From positions 248,001 through 312,000 of the forward strand of contig JANNCV010000016.1 in NCBI GenBank assembly GCA_031386985.1: 64,000 nt of DNA, read 5' to 3'. The position numbers and the translations under genes were made by a program. Under the pieces are notes generated by a model. The model was not told the origin of the DNA. It saw nothing but the letters and a program-made list of their open reading frames with translations, and did not search any database. This DNA comes from JANJUB01 sp031386985 (lineage in GTDB: Bacteria; Armatimonadota; Fimbriimonadia; Fimbriimonadales; Fimbriimonadaceae). This document shows positions 17,600 to 25,812 of this stretch, in pieces (within the stretch, counting starts at the first letter, position 1; the number at the start of each line of letters is the position of its first letter).

Positions 17600-17999
17600 C
17601 TTCTCCGCGATCTGTTTCGTTCAGATCTTGCGTAATGATCAACTCAACCCGAGTTACAGGGCATATGACGAGTTGGGCGATCCTTTCGCCTTTTTCAAGT
17701 TTGACGACAGAATCGCTGTAATTGATCAAGATTACGCCGATTTCCCCACGATAATCCGAATCAATTGTTCCCGGAGCATTAACCATGCCAATCCCGCGCT
17801 TGAGCGCAAGTCCAGAACGGGGCCGAACTTGACCCTCATAACCAACGGGGACTGCCAGTCTTACGCCGGTCGGAACGAGTTTGCGTTCCAACGGTTGAAG
17901 CTCTACTCCTTCAGTGGAGCGTAAGTCCATGCCTGCCGAACCCGCCGTCGCATAAGCTGGAATTTCAGCTCCCTCAGACAAGGCTATCGGGATTCTCAA
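17571..17999 (-). CDS. dut: dUTP diphosphatase
   Basis: Homotrimeric dUTPase that hydrolyses dUTP to dUMP and pyrophosphate, keeping uracil out of DNA and supplying dUMP. The 142 residues show the five conserved motifs: AGSAGMDLRS (1), RPRSGLALKRGI (2), NAPGTIDSDYRGEI with the catalytic Asp (3), GERIAQLVI (4) and the glycine-rich RGEGGFGSTG (5) at the C-terminus. Its start overlaps the HD-domain gene by the 4-nt ATGA, and its end overlaps the zinc-ribbon gene, so the three genes form one tight operon. Confidence 0.96.
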   Translation of the reverse strand: MRIPIALSEGAEIPAYATAGSAGMDLRSTEGVELQPLERKLVPTGVRLAVPVGYEGQVRPRSGLALKRGIGMVNAPGTIDSDYRGEIGVILINYSDSVVKLEKGERIAQLVICPVTRVELIITQDLNETDRGEGGFGSTGTH

Positions 18000-18559
18000 A
18001 GCTCCCCCTTCAGGCCAAGCGCCTCGGCGTTTGCCCGGAACGCCGTGATCAGATTGGTCGTGTGCTCGTCTAGGGGGATTCCAATATCCTGCGCCCCCTC
18101 ATGAACCTCCTCGCGATTCACTCCGGCGGCAAAAGATTTATCTTTTAGCTTCTTAAGCACGCTTTTTGCTTCCAAATCCGTTACCGATCGGCTGGGGCGA
18201 ACATAAACGCAAGCCGTTATCATCCCGCTTAGTTCATCGCAAGCAAAGAGGTACTTTTCCATTGGCGTTTCGCGGGGCATGCCCAGTGCTTGGTTGTGCG
18301 TGCCGATGGCTTTGATGATTTCTTCCGACCATCCCAGCTCGCGCATGTGCCGCATTCCCCAGCCGGGATGATCTTCGGGGTGCTGCTCGTAATCAAAATC
18401 GTGCAACAAGCCCGTAATGCCCCAAGTTTCAGCGTCCTCTTTTTTTTGAATTGCATAGAAACGCATGGCGGTTTCAACGGCAAGACAGTGACGGCGAAGA
18501 GATTCTGAAGGGGTGTGAAGGCAAAGCAGACCCCAAGCTGCGGCACGATCAAATGGCAT
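17996..18559 (-). CDS. HD-domain phosphohydrolase
   Basis: A 187-residue HD-superfamily hydrolase. Metal ligands are seen in SLRRHCLAVE (residue about 24), GLLHDFDYEQHP (His-Asp pair about 52-53) and GTHNQALG (about 86), followed by CDELSGMI in place of the more distal Asp. This arrangement is shared by small HDIG proteins annotated as predicted hydrolases; the substrate is unknown but a nucleotide or phosphoester is likely given the fold. It is the first gene of the operon with dut (ATGA overlap), which would fit a role in nucleotide clean-up, by inference. Confidence 0.9.
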   Translation of the reverse strand: MPFDRAAAWGLLCLHTPSESLRRHCLAVETAMRFYAIQKKEDAETWGITGLLHDFDYEQHPEDHPGWGMRHMRELGWSEEIIKAIGTHNQALGMPRETPMEKYLFACDELSGMITACVYVRPSRSVTDLEAKSVLKKLKDKSFAAGVNREEVHEGAQDIGIPLDEHTTNLITAFRANAEALGLKGEL

Positions 18560-18590
18560 ACGCTATTTTGTCTGATCCTTCGGGCGGAGC

Positions 18591-18617
18591 GTTGCCCGGC
18601 AACTTTGCCGGGTTAAC
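18591..18617. promoter_or_regulatory. Inverted repeat between divergent genes
   Basis: A 7-bp perfect stem (cccggca at 18595-18601 with tgccggg at 18606-18612, loop of 4) is extended by gtt/aac on the outside. It sits between the HD-domain gene and the PEP-CTERM gene, in the promoter area of both. A TATAAT at 18661-18666 downstream is a possible -10 box for the PEP-CTERM gene, though no good -35 box stands at the right distance. It may be an operator or an extragenic palindrome. Confidence 0.45.
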
Positions 18618-18690
18618 ATGAATTTTGTTGTCACTTTTCCCGTATCTTCCAACGGTCGCGTATAATTCCCATGTCCGTTGGATGTTTGTT

Positions 18691-19194
18691 ATGAGGCGAT
18701 TACTTTTTCTAAGCAGTTTGTGTCTGGTCGGGATGGCGAACGCCCAAGTTAATTTCAACCTAACGAACCCTCATCAAACCGTTGCGGTGCCGAACGTCGG
18801 CTCGGTGAGCGTGGTGTTCGCGGGAACGGTGGATGTGACTTCGGGCTGGGATGTAACGGGTGCAAACGTGACCTTGCCATCTCTGATTAACTCCGCGCCG
18901 TTTTTGGGTGGATCGTTTGACCCAGCATTTATTGCGTACGTAGGCGGAGTCACACCCGGATTGGATTACTCGGGCAATATCTTTAGGATTACTGTAACGT
19001 CAACCACACCTCTGGGCCTCTATGGCTTTCAATCAACCACGGCGAATCCCGTGCAATCAACCGTTACGGCAACGAACGGAACAAGCACTTTTGTTGACAA
19101 TGAAGCTTATTCTGTCAACGTAGTTCCCGAACCCGCAACGTTGGCCGCGCTTGGTCTTGGCGTAGCCGCACTAGTGCGCCGCCGCCGAAAGTAA
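18691..19194 (+). CDS. PEP-CTERM sorting domain protein
   Basis: Exported protein of 167 residues. I choose the ATG at 18691 because it gives a clean signal peptide, MRRLLFLSSLCLVGMANAQ. The mature part is Thr/Val/Gly-rich and beta (VAVPNVGSVSVVFAGTVDVTSG). The C-terminus carries the PEP-CTERM tripartite signal: VPEP, a hydrophobic segment (ATLAALGLGVAALV) and a basic end RRRRK. Proteins with this signal are processed by an exosortase and attached to or released from the envelope, often linked to exopolysaccharide. No exosortase is in the window. Confidence 0.9.
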   Translation: MRRLLFLSSLCLVGMANAQVNFNLTNPHQTVAVPNVGSVSVVFAGTVDVTSGWDVTGANVTLPSLINSAPFLGGSFDPAFIAYVGGVTPGLDYSGNIFRITVTSTTPLGLYGFQSTTANPVQSTVTATNGTSTFVDNEAYSVNVVPEPATLAALGLGVAALVRRRRK

Positions 19195-19202
19195 GTCTTT
19201 CG

Positions 19203-19241
19203 TCGCAAGTTCCCGCATTCATAACAAGCGGGATTTTGCGA
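19203..19241. terminator. Two-part hairpin after the PEP-CTERM gene
   Basis: Outer stem tcgcaa (19203-19208) pairs with ttgcga (19236-19241), inner stem cccgc (19212-19216) with gcggg (19228-19232), separated by a symmetrical 3-nt internal loop. It starts nine bases after the stop codon, as expected of an intrinsic terminator, but no T-run follows. It may work as a Rho-dependent end or mRNA 3' stabiliser. Confidence 0.5.
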
Positions 19242-19287
19242 CACAAACACTTAATCAATCCGACCGTCACAGAAACGTCTCAAACAC

Positions 19288-19707
19288 ATGAAGCGTCGAG
19301 TCGTAGTTTCGCTGGTTGGTGGGCTTGCCCTTTTGGCCCTAGTGCCGCTCGTTTGCTCGCGCCTATCCCTCAATCGGTTCGAGACCCAGTTTTCATCAGG
19401 ACGCGCCGAGTATGAAGCCGCCGTTCATTGGGCGAATGGGCAGAACACTCGCGGTTGGGTTGAGTTGCCTCCTCAGTTTCGGGGGTTATCCAAGAGCGGG
19501 AGCGTGATGCTATTCGGAAACGCCCCTGACCGTCTCGTGCTGTTTGATATCGCCGAAGGCCACGATAGTGTCCAGTACATCGGTTGGGCTGAACCGGAGA
19601 ATGCAAAGATTCAAGATTTGCCGGCTATAAGGGCGATGCCAGATTACGTTATGTTTACCGAGCGGCGGATAGATTCTCACTGGCATATCGCGGGGGCAAT
19701 GCCGTAG
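19288..19707 (+). CDS. Membrane-anchored hypothetical protein
   Basis: 139 residues with a basic start and one hydrophobic segment, MKRRVVVSLVGGLALLALVP, that could be a membrane anchor or an uncleaved signal. The remainder is a small soluble domain (HWANGQNTRGWVELPPQF, DRLVLFDIAEGHDSVQYIGW). I do not recognise the family. A plausible intrinsic terminator (19731-19768) follows it, so it is probably a single-gene unit ahead of clpPX. Confidence 0.68.
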   Translation: MKRRVVVSLVGGLALLALVPLVCSRLSLNRFETQFSSGRAEYEAAVHWANGQNTRGWVELPPQFRGLSKSGSVMLFGNAPDRLVLFDIAEGHDSVQYIGWAEPENAKIQDLPAIRAMPDYVMFTERRIDSHWHIAGAMP

Positions 19708-19730
19708 TTGTGGGCTCACATGGCTCCACT

Positions 19731-19768
19731 AACGGGTAGGGGGAGATATGGGAAGACCCGCCCGTTTT
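19731..19768 (+). terminator. Probable weak intrinsic terminator
   Basis: aacggg (19731-19736) pairs with cccgtt (19761-19766), followed by a short T stretch (cccgtttt). The loop is long and G-rich. It stands between the hypothetical gene and clpP and would end the former's transcript. Confidence 0.4.
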
Positions 19769-19812
19769 GAGGTAACTTCCAAGCGTCAAACGACCGAAAA
19801 TAAAAAGGAGTA

Positions 19813-20436
19813 ATGGAAAGAATGGATTCGCGCAATGATCGCCTTGGATTTATGGGCACCCCGTATGTTATTGAACAGACTTCGCGAGGTGAGCGAAGTT
19901 ACGATATTTGGTCGAGGCTACTCAAAGACCGCATCGTGTTCCTCGGAACCGAGGTTGATGATTATGTGGCGAACACCATCGTTGCTCAGCTTCTTTTCTT
20001 AGAGAAAGAAGATCCGGACAAGGAGATTGACTTCTATATCAATAGCCCCGGCGGTTCGGTTTATGCGGGACTCGCGATTTATGATGCCATGCAGATCATT
20101 AAGGCCCCGGTTGCTACGATTTGCGTAGGCATGGCGGCTTCGATGGGAGCGGTTTTACTCGCCGGCGGAGCCGAAGGGAAACGACACGTTTTGAAGAATG
20201 CGCGTGTTATGATTCACCAAGGAAGCGCCGGAACGCGGGGAACGATTGCCGATATGAACGTGGCCATCAAGGAATTTAACCGAGCAAACCAAACCATTTT
20301 TGAGATTCTTGCCAGCCACACCGGCCACTCAATTGACAAAATTAAGGAAGATTGCGACCGCGATTACTGGATGTCGAGCCAAGAAGCGTTAGAATATAAA
20401 CTTGTAGATAAAGTTTTAGAGCGCAGCGCACGATAA
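19813..20436 (+). CDS. clpP: ATP-dependent Clp protease proteolytic subunit
   Basis: Serine protease that forms two stacked heptameric rings and degrades substrates unfolded by ClpX. The catalytic triad is visible as S110 (GMAASMGAVLL), H135 (RVMIHQGSAG) and D184 (CDRDYWMS). The 207 residues match the housekeeping ClpP. A strong aaggag lies only 2 nt before the first ATG (19813) and 11 nt before the second (19822), so the start may be either, MERMDSRND or MDSRND. clpX follows after 13 nt, the common operon arrangement. Confidence 0.98.
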   Translation: MERMDSRNDRLGFMGTPYVIEQTSRGERSYDIWSRLLKDRIVFLGTEVDDYVANTIVAQLLFLEKEDPDKEIDFYINSPGGSVYAGLAIYDAMQIIKAPVATICVGMAASMGAVLLAGGAEGKRHVLKNARVMIHQGSAGTRGTIADMNVAIKEFNRANQTIFEILASHTGHSIDKIKEDCDRDYWMSSQEALEYKLVDKVLERSAR

Positions 20437-20449
20437 TCTTAGGAAGCTT

Positions 20450-21745
20450 ATGTCGAAAACACCGGAACGCCGCGATCAATGTTGCCTTTGTGGAAAGGCC
20501 AAAGACCAGGTCAGGAAACTGATCGTTGGTTTGCACGGAGCGGTTTGTTCCGACTGTATTGACCTGTGCGTAGATATTCTTAGCGCAGATGGCGATCGGC
20601 CCATGGCCGGAGCAGCCGTCGCAGGAGTGGCTCAAAAAACCAAGAGCATCGGCTCGGTCGCGGGCAAAAAGGTGCCAAAGCCTCGCGAAATCGTCGAATT
20701 CCTCGACAACTACGTAATCGGTCAAGAGCATGCCAAGCGCTCCCTTGCGGTGGCTGTTTACAACCACTACAAGCGAACAAACGATGTTTCAGACGACGTG
20801 GAACTTCAAAAATCAAATATTTTGATGGTTGGCCCAACCGGCTCGGGCAAAACTTTGCTGGCGCAAACGCTAGCGAAGATGCTCAATGTGCCATTCGCGA
20901 TTGCAGATGCAACCACACTGACTGAAGCCGGCTATGTTGGCGAAGATGTCGAAAATATTTTGCTCAAACTCTGGCAATCGGCAGAATCGCTTGATTCCAA
21001 GAACGCCAAAGAGCTTTGCGAAAAAGGCATTATCTATGTAGATGAGATTGATAAGATTGGGCGCAAGAGCGACAATCCTTCCATCACTCGCGACGTAAGC
21101 GGGGAAGGCGTTCAACAAGCTTTGCTGAAGATTCTGGAGGGCACTCACGCTAATGTCCCTCCCCAGGGTGGCAGAAAGCACCCTCAGCAAGAATACATTT
21201 CGATTGACACGCGCAATGTGCTTTTCATCTGCGGCGGTGCGTTTGAAGGGATGGAAGAAATCATCCGGCGTCGTATGAAGGACAACACGATCGGTTTCCG
21301 CTCCAACCCCGAAAGCAAAACCGAGCGAGATAGCAATATCTTGCGGCAGCTACAGCCCGATGATTTGCTGAAGTTTGGCTTGATTCCTGAGTTCATCGGT
21401 CGGTTGCCGGTGATATCAACTCTAGATCAACTTGACGAAGAAGCTCTGGTTCGAATTCTTTGTGAACCGAAAAATGCGATTCTCAAACAGTACGCGAAGT
21501 TCTTTGAGATGGATGATGTGGAGCTCATCGTCGAGCCAGGCGCAATGCTTGAGATCGCCGCTTTGGCGATCAAGCGAAAAACTGGAGCGCGAGCACTGCG
21601 TGGCATTATTGAGCAGATCATGCTCGACGTGATGTACGAAGTGCCTTCTAACCTTGACATCAAGCGCGTTATTTTGCCCGCGGGTGTAACCGAAGGTAAG
21701 CACCCGATCCTGCTTACCGACGAACAAATCAAGCAAGCGTCGTAA
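20450..21745 (+). CDS. clpX: ATP-dependent Clp protease ATP-binding subunit ClpX
   Basis: Hexameric AAA+ unfoldase that delivers proteins to ClpP. The N-terminal zinc-binding domain (CLCGK near 12-16, VCSDCIDLC near 32-40) is followed by the AAA+ core with Walker A GPTGSGKT (about 128-135), Walker B IIYVDEIDKI, and the pore loop GYVGEDVEN. RKTGARALRGIIEQIMLD lies in the C-terminal sensor-2 domain. The 431 residues are typical. The last bases of the gene are repeated 1.46 kb downstream (see the repeat entries). Confidence 0.99.
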   Translation: MSKTPERRDQCCLCGKAKDQVRKLIVGLHGAVCSDCIDLCVDILSADGDRPMAGAAVAGVAQKTKSIGSVAGKKVPKPREIVEFLDNYVIGQEHAKRSLAVAVYNHYKRTNDVSDDVELQKSNILMVGPTGSGKTLLAQTLAKMLNVPFAIADATTLTEAGYVGEDVENILLKLWQSAESLDSKNAKELCEKGIIYVDEIDKIGRKSDNPSITRDVSGEGVQQALLKILEGTHANVPPQGGRKHPQQEYISIDTRNVLFICGGAFEGMEEIIRRRMKDNTIGFRSNPESKTERDSNILRQLQPDDLLKFGLIPEFIGRLPVISTLDQLDEEALVRILCEPKNAILKQYAKFFEMDDVELIVEPGAMLEIAALAIKRKTGARALRGIIEQIMLDVMYEVPSNLDIKRVILPAGVTEGKHPILLTDEQIKQAS

Positions 21746-21804
21746 ACCATTGGTCGTGCGCTTTAGTTAGAGGAAGAGTCGAGCGATCAACGGGCAATCC
21801 GTTG
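21733..21804 (+). repeat. Direct repeat copy A: clpX end plus decayed start of the 23218 gene
   Basis: The last bases of clpX and the following 60 bases match 23196-23266. The first 22 bases differ at one position; the final 19 differ at two. Both copies keep a GTG at the same place (21756 and 23218) and the same distance from it to the codons for INGQ. In this copy the frame has a TAG at the fifth codon, so it is a dead remnant of the small gene that is intact at 23218. Confidence 0.65.
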
Positions 21805-22114
21805 GTGTTCCTAAGCGCACTGCTAACCAGCGCCGAGACTCATACAGCGGTTAGAGGACCATAGGGGCTACCCATGCGGTACAGGCACCTAACCCAAGGT
21901 GAATTAACCTGTGTTTGTGTTCAAGAGTTGCTTTTAGTTCGAACTGGTAATTTTAACAGTTACATCCCCAGAAAATGATTGATAGAATATCAATAGTCAT
22001 GGGGTGATCTTAAAGGGCGGGGCGACAGCGGAGCGACAGCGCGGGAGTCGTACCTTTACGAGTCGCATGCCTTAGCAGAGTGCACCAGTATCATGAAAAA
22101 CTTAGACATAACTC
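21805..22114. other. Non-coding interval inside the inserted segment
   Basis: These 310 bases between the decayed repeat copy and the membrane-protein gene hold no convincing gene. The GC content falls below that of the neighbours around 21890-22010 and there are several short A/T-rich runs. I find no tRNA or terminator with a T-run here. Confidence 0.4.
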
Positions 22115-22495
22115 GTGACAGCACTAAATTACGAGGTGGCCCTACTTCGCGTCGGAACCACGGTAAGTTTCTTTCGCGCATTGGTGCTGAATTGGAATCC
22201 ACTTGAGTCGTGGAACCACAATGCCTTGTCATTAGCATTACCGTGGATCGCCGCTTGCGGAGTGGCGATGGCCGCCATTTCTGCCGCCCCGAGAAGGATA
22301 CATTTGCTCTTGGGGACACTTGGCCTGGTTTTGCTCTTGGTGTCAATCCATGACATCTCGATGTATTCGCACCCGCGCAGGGCCGATGGCCTAATCTACC
22401 TTTTGGTTACTGCCTTGAGGCTCACGTGCAGTGCACTCTTGACGTTTTTTACCATCCGATGTATTTTTCCCACCGAGGAATCAAGTTCAAAATGA
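22115..22495 (+). CDS. Small polytopic membrane protein
   Basis: Open frame of 126 residues from a GTG at 22115; a second GTG at 22136 is a reasonable alternative. It has about three hydrophobic helices (SLALPWIAACGVAMAAISA, IHLLLGTLGLVLLLVSI, LIYLLVTALRLTCSALLTFF). No family is recognised. Its TGA overlaps the ATG of the pseudopilin gene (ATGA at 22492-22495), so the two are translationally coupled and probably act together. Confidence 0.62.
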   Translation: MTALNYEVALLRVGTTVSFFRALVLNWNPLESWNHNALSLALPWIAACGVAMAAISAAPRRIHLLLGTLGLVLLLVSIHDISMYSHPRRADGLIYLLVTALRLTCSALLTFFTIRCIFPTEESSSK

Positions 22496-23142
22496 AACAA
22501 CCAGCTAGAAAACAGGCATTCACGCTTATAGAAATTCTCATCGTCATCGGCATTATTGCGGTCCTCGCCGCGATACTGTTCCCAATCGTAATCGCCTCCA
22601 AGAGGAGGGCGATGCGGACTGTTGATGCCTCGAATATGAGGCAAGTGTATATTGCGCTGACGCTCTACGCGGAAGACTCAGAAGAAATGCCCAAATCCTT
22701 GTCGAAACTAGTACCCTCATATGCGCCAAAGGAGATTCTGGCTTCGCCACTTGACCGCAGGAACACCGCAACCTACCCCGCGGATCTGTACGTTCATATC
22801 CCCGGTGTTCCCGGGGACCAAGTACCGTACAAGATCAGTTTTGCCTATCTGCGCTCGCATGAGCCTCTGTTTCAAAAGTGGATCAACTGGGCAGACCTTA
22901 AGCAACGGCCCGATATAGGGGTGCTTGCCTCAAACATGGATATGACCTTGGAAAATTTTCAAATGACGAGCCCGATAATGACCGACCACGGCCCGTTCGT
23001 CAACAGCGGCGTCCTCTCGAGGATTCGAATGGACGGATCGTTGCACCAACTTAAGAGGGGAAAGTGGGGTGTGGCGGTAGGCTTGCCTTATGAGAGCCTC
23101 TTCCTGGTTCGGACGCAATCTTTTCATGAATTGTTTCCGTGA
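22492..23142 (+). CDS. Prepilin-like protein with type IV N-methylation signal
   Basis: I start this at the ATG at 22492, giving 216 residues beginning MKQPARKQAFTLIEILIVIG. This is a type III (prepilin peptidase) signal: short basic leader, cleavage before F with Ala instead of the usual Gly at -1, Glu at +5, then a hydrophobic helix. The rest is a globular domain with DASNMRQVYIALTLYAEDSEEM, the pattern of the type II secretion G/H-like proteins abundant in Armatimonadota and Planctomycetota. It is exported and held in the inner membrane before processing. It overlaps the preceding membrane-protein gene. Confidence 0.85.
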   Translation: MKQPARKQAFTLIEILIVIGIIAVLAAILFPIVIASKRRAMRTVDASNMRQVYIALTLYAEDSEEMPKSLSKLVPSYAPKEILASPLDRRNTATYPADLYVHIPGVPGDQVPYKISFAYLRSHEPLFQKWINWADLKQRPDIGVLASNMDMTLENFQMTSPIMTDHGPFVNSGVLSRIRMDGSLHQLKRGKWGVAVGLPYESLFLVRTQSFHELFP

Positions 23143-23195
23143 TGGCCAGGTGCTTCTAGTTGACGGGCTTTCGATGATTTTCGACCAACTTTAAG

Positions 23196-23266
23196 GCAAG
23201 CGTCGTAAACTATTGGTGTGGGAATCATCAGGGGGCGAGTTGAAACTATCAACGGGCAACCTGTTG
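23196..23266 (+). repeat. Direct repeat copy B
   Basis: Partner of 21733-21804. It includes a copy of the clpX 3' end (gcaagcgtcgtaaac) that is no longer coding here, followed by the intact start of the small gene at 23218. The two copies lie 1463 bases apart and flank the membrane-protein/pseudopilin pair. Confidence 0.65.
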
Positions 23267-23460
23267 CCAAGGTTCGCGTGATCGGTTTTCCACCGGCGAA
23301 CATTGCAGGTGGGCTCGTGTATGGGGTAAGCGACGATCATGGGCGGTTCATGTTGAGTTATCACGGCGAGGGGCCGTTAGAATACGTTGAGGTAGATGGC
23401 GGCGAGCGTCAGAACCACGTAAAGAGTGGGGCAGATATCGTGCTAGTTCGGCACGCTTGA
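23218..23460 (+). CDS. Small carboxypeptidase-regulatory-like domain protein
   Basis: An 80-residue protein from a GTG. It reads as a single transthyretin-like/CarboxypepD_reg fold: GIIRGRVETINGQPVAKVRV, then GLVYGVSDDHGRFMLSYHGEGP and YVEVDGG. The G(R)V..I.G.PV.. and D..GRF motifs are typical of this beta-sandwich. It has no signal peptide. Its first codons are also found in decayed form right after clpX, so it was probably the original neighbour of clpX before the insertion. Confidence 0.7.
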   Translation: MGIIRGRVETINGQPVAKVRVIGFPPANIAGGLVYGVSDDHGRFMLSYHGEGPLEYVEVDGGERQNHVKSGADIVLVRHA

Positions 23461-23541
23461 GCCCAAATCAGCCACAATCAATACCGTTCGGCACGCTTCA
23501 AAGGCGCAGCGGCTGCTCAAGACCGTTTAAGAGGAAATTGC

Positions 23542-24561
23542 GTGCCAAAACCAGCTACAGCATCCGATCTTGTCGCCCCGAAAGAAGACCTGATTCGCTA
23601 TCACCGCGAAATGGTTTATCTTCGACACTTTGAAGAGAAATCAAACTTCGCTTATCGCCAAGGGAAAGCGGGTGGTTATCTCCACGTTTACATCGGCATG
23701 GAGCCCCTCGCCGTGGGCTGGCTCAATAACATCCGTAAGGGCTACGACTACGTCATCACCGCCTATCGTGATCACGGCCATGCCCTGCAATTGGGATCAG
23801 ACCCAACGGCGACGATGGCGGAGATAATGGGCCGAAGTGGCGGTCTGAGCCGAGGCAAAGGTGGTTCTATGCACCTTTACGATATTGCGAACCAGTTTTA
23901 TGGCGGATGGGGAATTGTCGGCGGGCATACGGCCCTAGCCGGTGGGCTCGCGCTCGCCGCGAAGTATCGCAAAGAAGACCGCGTTACCCTTTGCTACTTG
24001 GGTGATGGAGCCTCAAACGCAGGCGTGTTCTTCGAGACTATGAATATGTGCGGCCTGTGGGATTTGCCGATCATTTTCATTATTGAGAATAACCTTTACG
24101 CCATGGGGACCGCGCTTGAGCGACACGCCGCCGACCCGGAACTTTACAAACGTGGTTTCCCGTTTAAGCATGATTACGAGCGGGTAGATGGGCATGACAT
24201 GGTGACAGTTCTTAAAGATTCAAAACGAATCATTGATCGTTGCCGCGAAACTTCAAAACCGTGTGTGGTCGAAGCGATGACCTGGCGAACGGTTGGTCAC
24301 GGGGCCGCCGATAATGATCGGCAACTCTACCGGACGAAGGCCGAAGAAGATGAGATGGCGAAGCGTGATTGCCTCTATCTTTATGAGAAATATTTGGAGG
24401 ATAACGGTGTGTTAACTCGGGCGCAAATGGACCAAATTGATGCCGAGGAACTGGAGAAAGCCGAAAAGGTTTATGACGACGCCTCCGAATCGCCTCACCC
24501 CGAGATTGAGGAAGTCTACAGCAACGTTTACACCGACATGGAACCGGAGAAAGGACACTAA
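23542..24561 (+). CDS. pdhA: Pyruvate (or 2-oxoacid) dehydrogenase E1 component, alpha subunit
   Basis: Alpha chain of the thiamine-diphosphate E1 enzyme that decarboxylates pyruvate and acetylates lipoyl groups on E2. The GTG start has a ribosome site (aagagga) 9 nt upstream. The TPP motif GDGASNAGVFFETMNM (about 155-170) with downstream ENN is present, as are GRSGGLSRGKGGSMHLYD and the phosphorylation-loop-like HGAADND. The 339 residues are usual. pdhB follows with no gap. Branched-chain 2-oxoacid or acetoin dehydrogenase E1 alpha is possible, as these share the fold; the sequence looks most like PdhA. Confidence 0.95.
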   Translation: MPKPATASDLVAPKEDLIRYHREMVYLRHFEEKSNFAYRQGKAGGYLHVYIGMEPLAVGWLNNIRKGYDYVITAYRDHGHALQLGSDPTATMAEIMGRSGGLSRGKGGSMHLYDIANQFYGGWGIVGGHTALAGGLALAAKYRKEDRVTLCYLGDGASNAGVFFETMNMCGLWDLPIIFIIENNLYAMGTALERHAADPELYKRGFPFKHDYERVDGHDMVTVLKDSKRIIDRCRETSKPCVVEAMTWRTVGHGAADNDRQLYRTKAEEDEMAKRDCLYLYEKYLEDNGVLTRAQMDQIDAEELEKAEKVYDDASESPHPEIEEVYSNVYTDMEPEKGH

Positions 24562-25599
24562 ATGAGCAGCACCACGATGACCTACCGTGAGGCTATTCGC
24601 CTTGCCCTAATGGAAGAAATGGACCGCGATGAGAACGTTTTCATCATGGGCGAAGATATTGGCAAGTATAAGGGCACGTTCCGCGTAACCGACGGCCTTT
24701 TTGAGAAATACTGCCAAAACACGAGCGATTGGCTCCATGAACCCCCTCACCCGGAGATTCAAGATGGAGTGGGGCGACGAGTGATTGACACCCCCATCAC
24801 CGAGCCCGGAATTGTCGGAATGGCGACCGGAGCGGCGATGACGGGCCTGCGACCCGTGGTCGAGATGATGACAATGTCATTTGCGATTCTCGCGCTTGAC
24901 CAAATCATCAATCACGCCGCCAAGATTCACTACATGACCGATGGGCAAATATCCGTTCCACTTGTCATTCGCGGCCCCGGTGGAGCCGCTAATCAGCTTA
25001 GTGCGCAACACAGCCACTCAATTGAGGGCTGGTTCGCTCATGTTCCTGGGCTCAAGGTCGTCGCGCCGGCGACTCCCGATTGCGCTAAGGGCATGCTGAA
25101 AGCTGCCATCCGCGATGATAATCCTGTCATCTTCACCGAGAACCCGGGCCTTTACGCAATGAAGGGCGAGGTCACGGATGATGTGGATTACACGATCCCG
25201 TTTGGCAAAGCCCGAATCGCCCGTGTAGGTTCGGACATTTCTTTGATTTGCTACTCGCGAATGGTTCACGTCTGCCTCGCCGCCGCCGATAAGCTGGCTG
25301 AAGAGGGGATCAACGCCGAAGTCGTTGATGTTCGCTCCTTGCTCCCGCTGGATACCGAAACGATATACAATTCGGTAGCCAAAACCCACCGCGCGGTTGT
25401 GGTCTACGAGGATTGGAAGTCCGGTGGATTCGGGGCCGAAATCGCCGCTCGAATCGGGCAAGATTGCTTCGACGATCTGGATGCGCCTGTTGGGCGAGTG
25501 GGAGGACTTAACGTTCCCACACCTTACTCCCGTGTTCTAGAGTTGCAGTGCATTCCGAATGAGCATGATGTGATTGCGGAAGTAAAGAAGATTGGGTAG
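24562..25599 (+). CDS. pdhB: Pyruvate (or 2-oxoacid) dehydrogenase E1 component, beta subunit
   Basis: Beta chain of E1, completing the active site with PdhA. The start ATG follows the pdhA TAA directly. Recognisable parts are MGEDIGKYKGTF near residue 30, DTPITEPGIVGMATGAAM, GPGGAANQLSAQHSHSIEGWFAHVPGLKVV and the C-terminal transketolase domain with DVRSLLPLDTETI. The gene ends at a TAG. The same frame stays open for 70 more codons (see 25600-25812). No E2 or E3 gene follows, so these subunits are elsewhere. Confidence 0.95.
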   Translation: MSSTTMTYREAIRLALMEEMDRDENVFIMGEDIGKYKGTFRVTDGLFEKYCQNTSDWLHEPPHPEIQDGVGRRVIDTPITEPGIVGMATGAAMTGLRPVVEMMTMSFAILALDQIINHAAKIHYMTDGQISVPLVIRGPGGAANQLSAQHSHSIEGWFAHVPGLKVVAPATPDCAKGMLKAAIRDDNPVIFTENPGLYAMKGEVTDDVDYTIPFGKARIARVGSDISLICYSRMVHVCLAAADKLAEEGINAEVVDVRSLLPLDTETIYNSVAKTHRAVVVYEDWKSGGFGAEIAARIGQDCFDDLDAPVGRVGGLNVPTPYSRVLELQCIPNEHDVIAEVKKIG

Positions 25600-25812
25600 G
25601 CAAGCACCCATCAAGAGTCCCCTAAGCAGCCAACCCTTACTAGAACTCCCGAACCGGTTCCGGGAGGATATCCAGAGCTAGGAAACTCTCCGGGGATCCT
25701 TCCGGGAACTCCAGGAATGATCCCCGGCCGCCCGGACTCATACCCGGCGCTCATCCGAGCATTCGCGGCGCGTAAACAACTTCAAGCGCCAAAAGACTGC
25801 TTTATCAACTAA
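25600..25812 (+). other. In-frame open extension after the pdhB TAG
   Basis: Continuing in the pdhB frame past the TAG (25597-25599), 70 sense codons follow before TAA at 25810-25812. The would-be peptide is Pro/Gly-rich (TPEPVPGGYPEL, GILPGTPGMIPGRPDSYP) and ends in a helix-like ALIRAFAARKQLQ stretch. It has no start codon with a ribosome site. It may be a lost C-terminal extension, a fossil of another gene, or chance. It runs 8 bases into the convergent DUF1501 gene. Confidence 0.3.

Noticed and set aside
25597..25599. Pyrrolysine readthrough of the pdhB TAG
   Set aside because: No pyl genes are in view, TAG ends other genes normally, and the tail is not recognised as part of PdhB.
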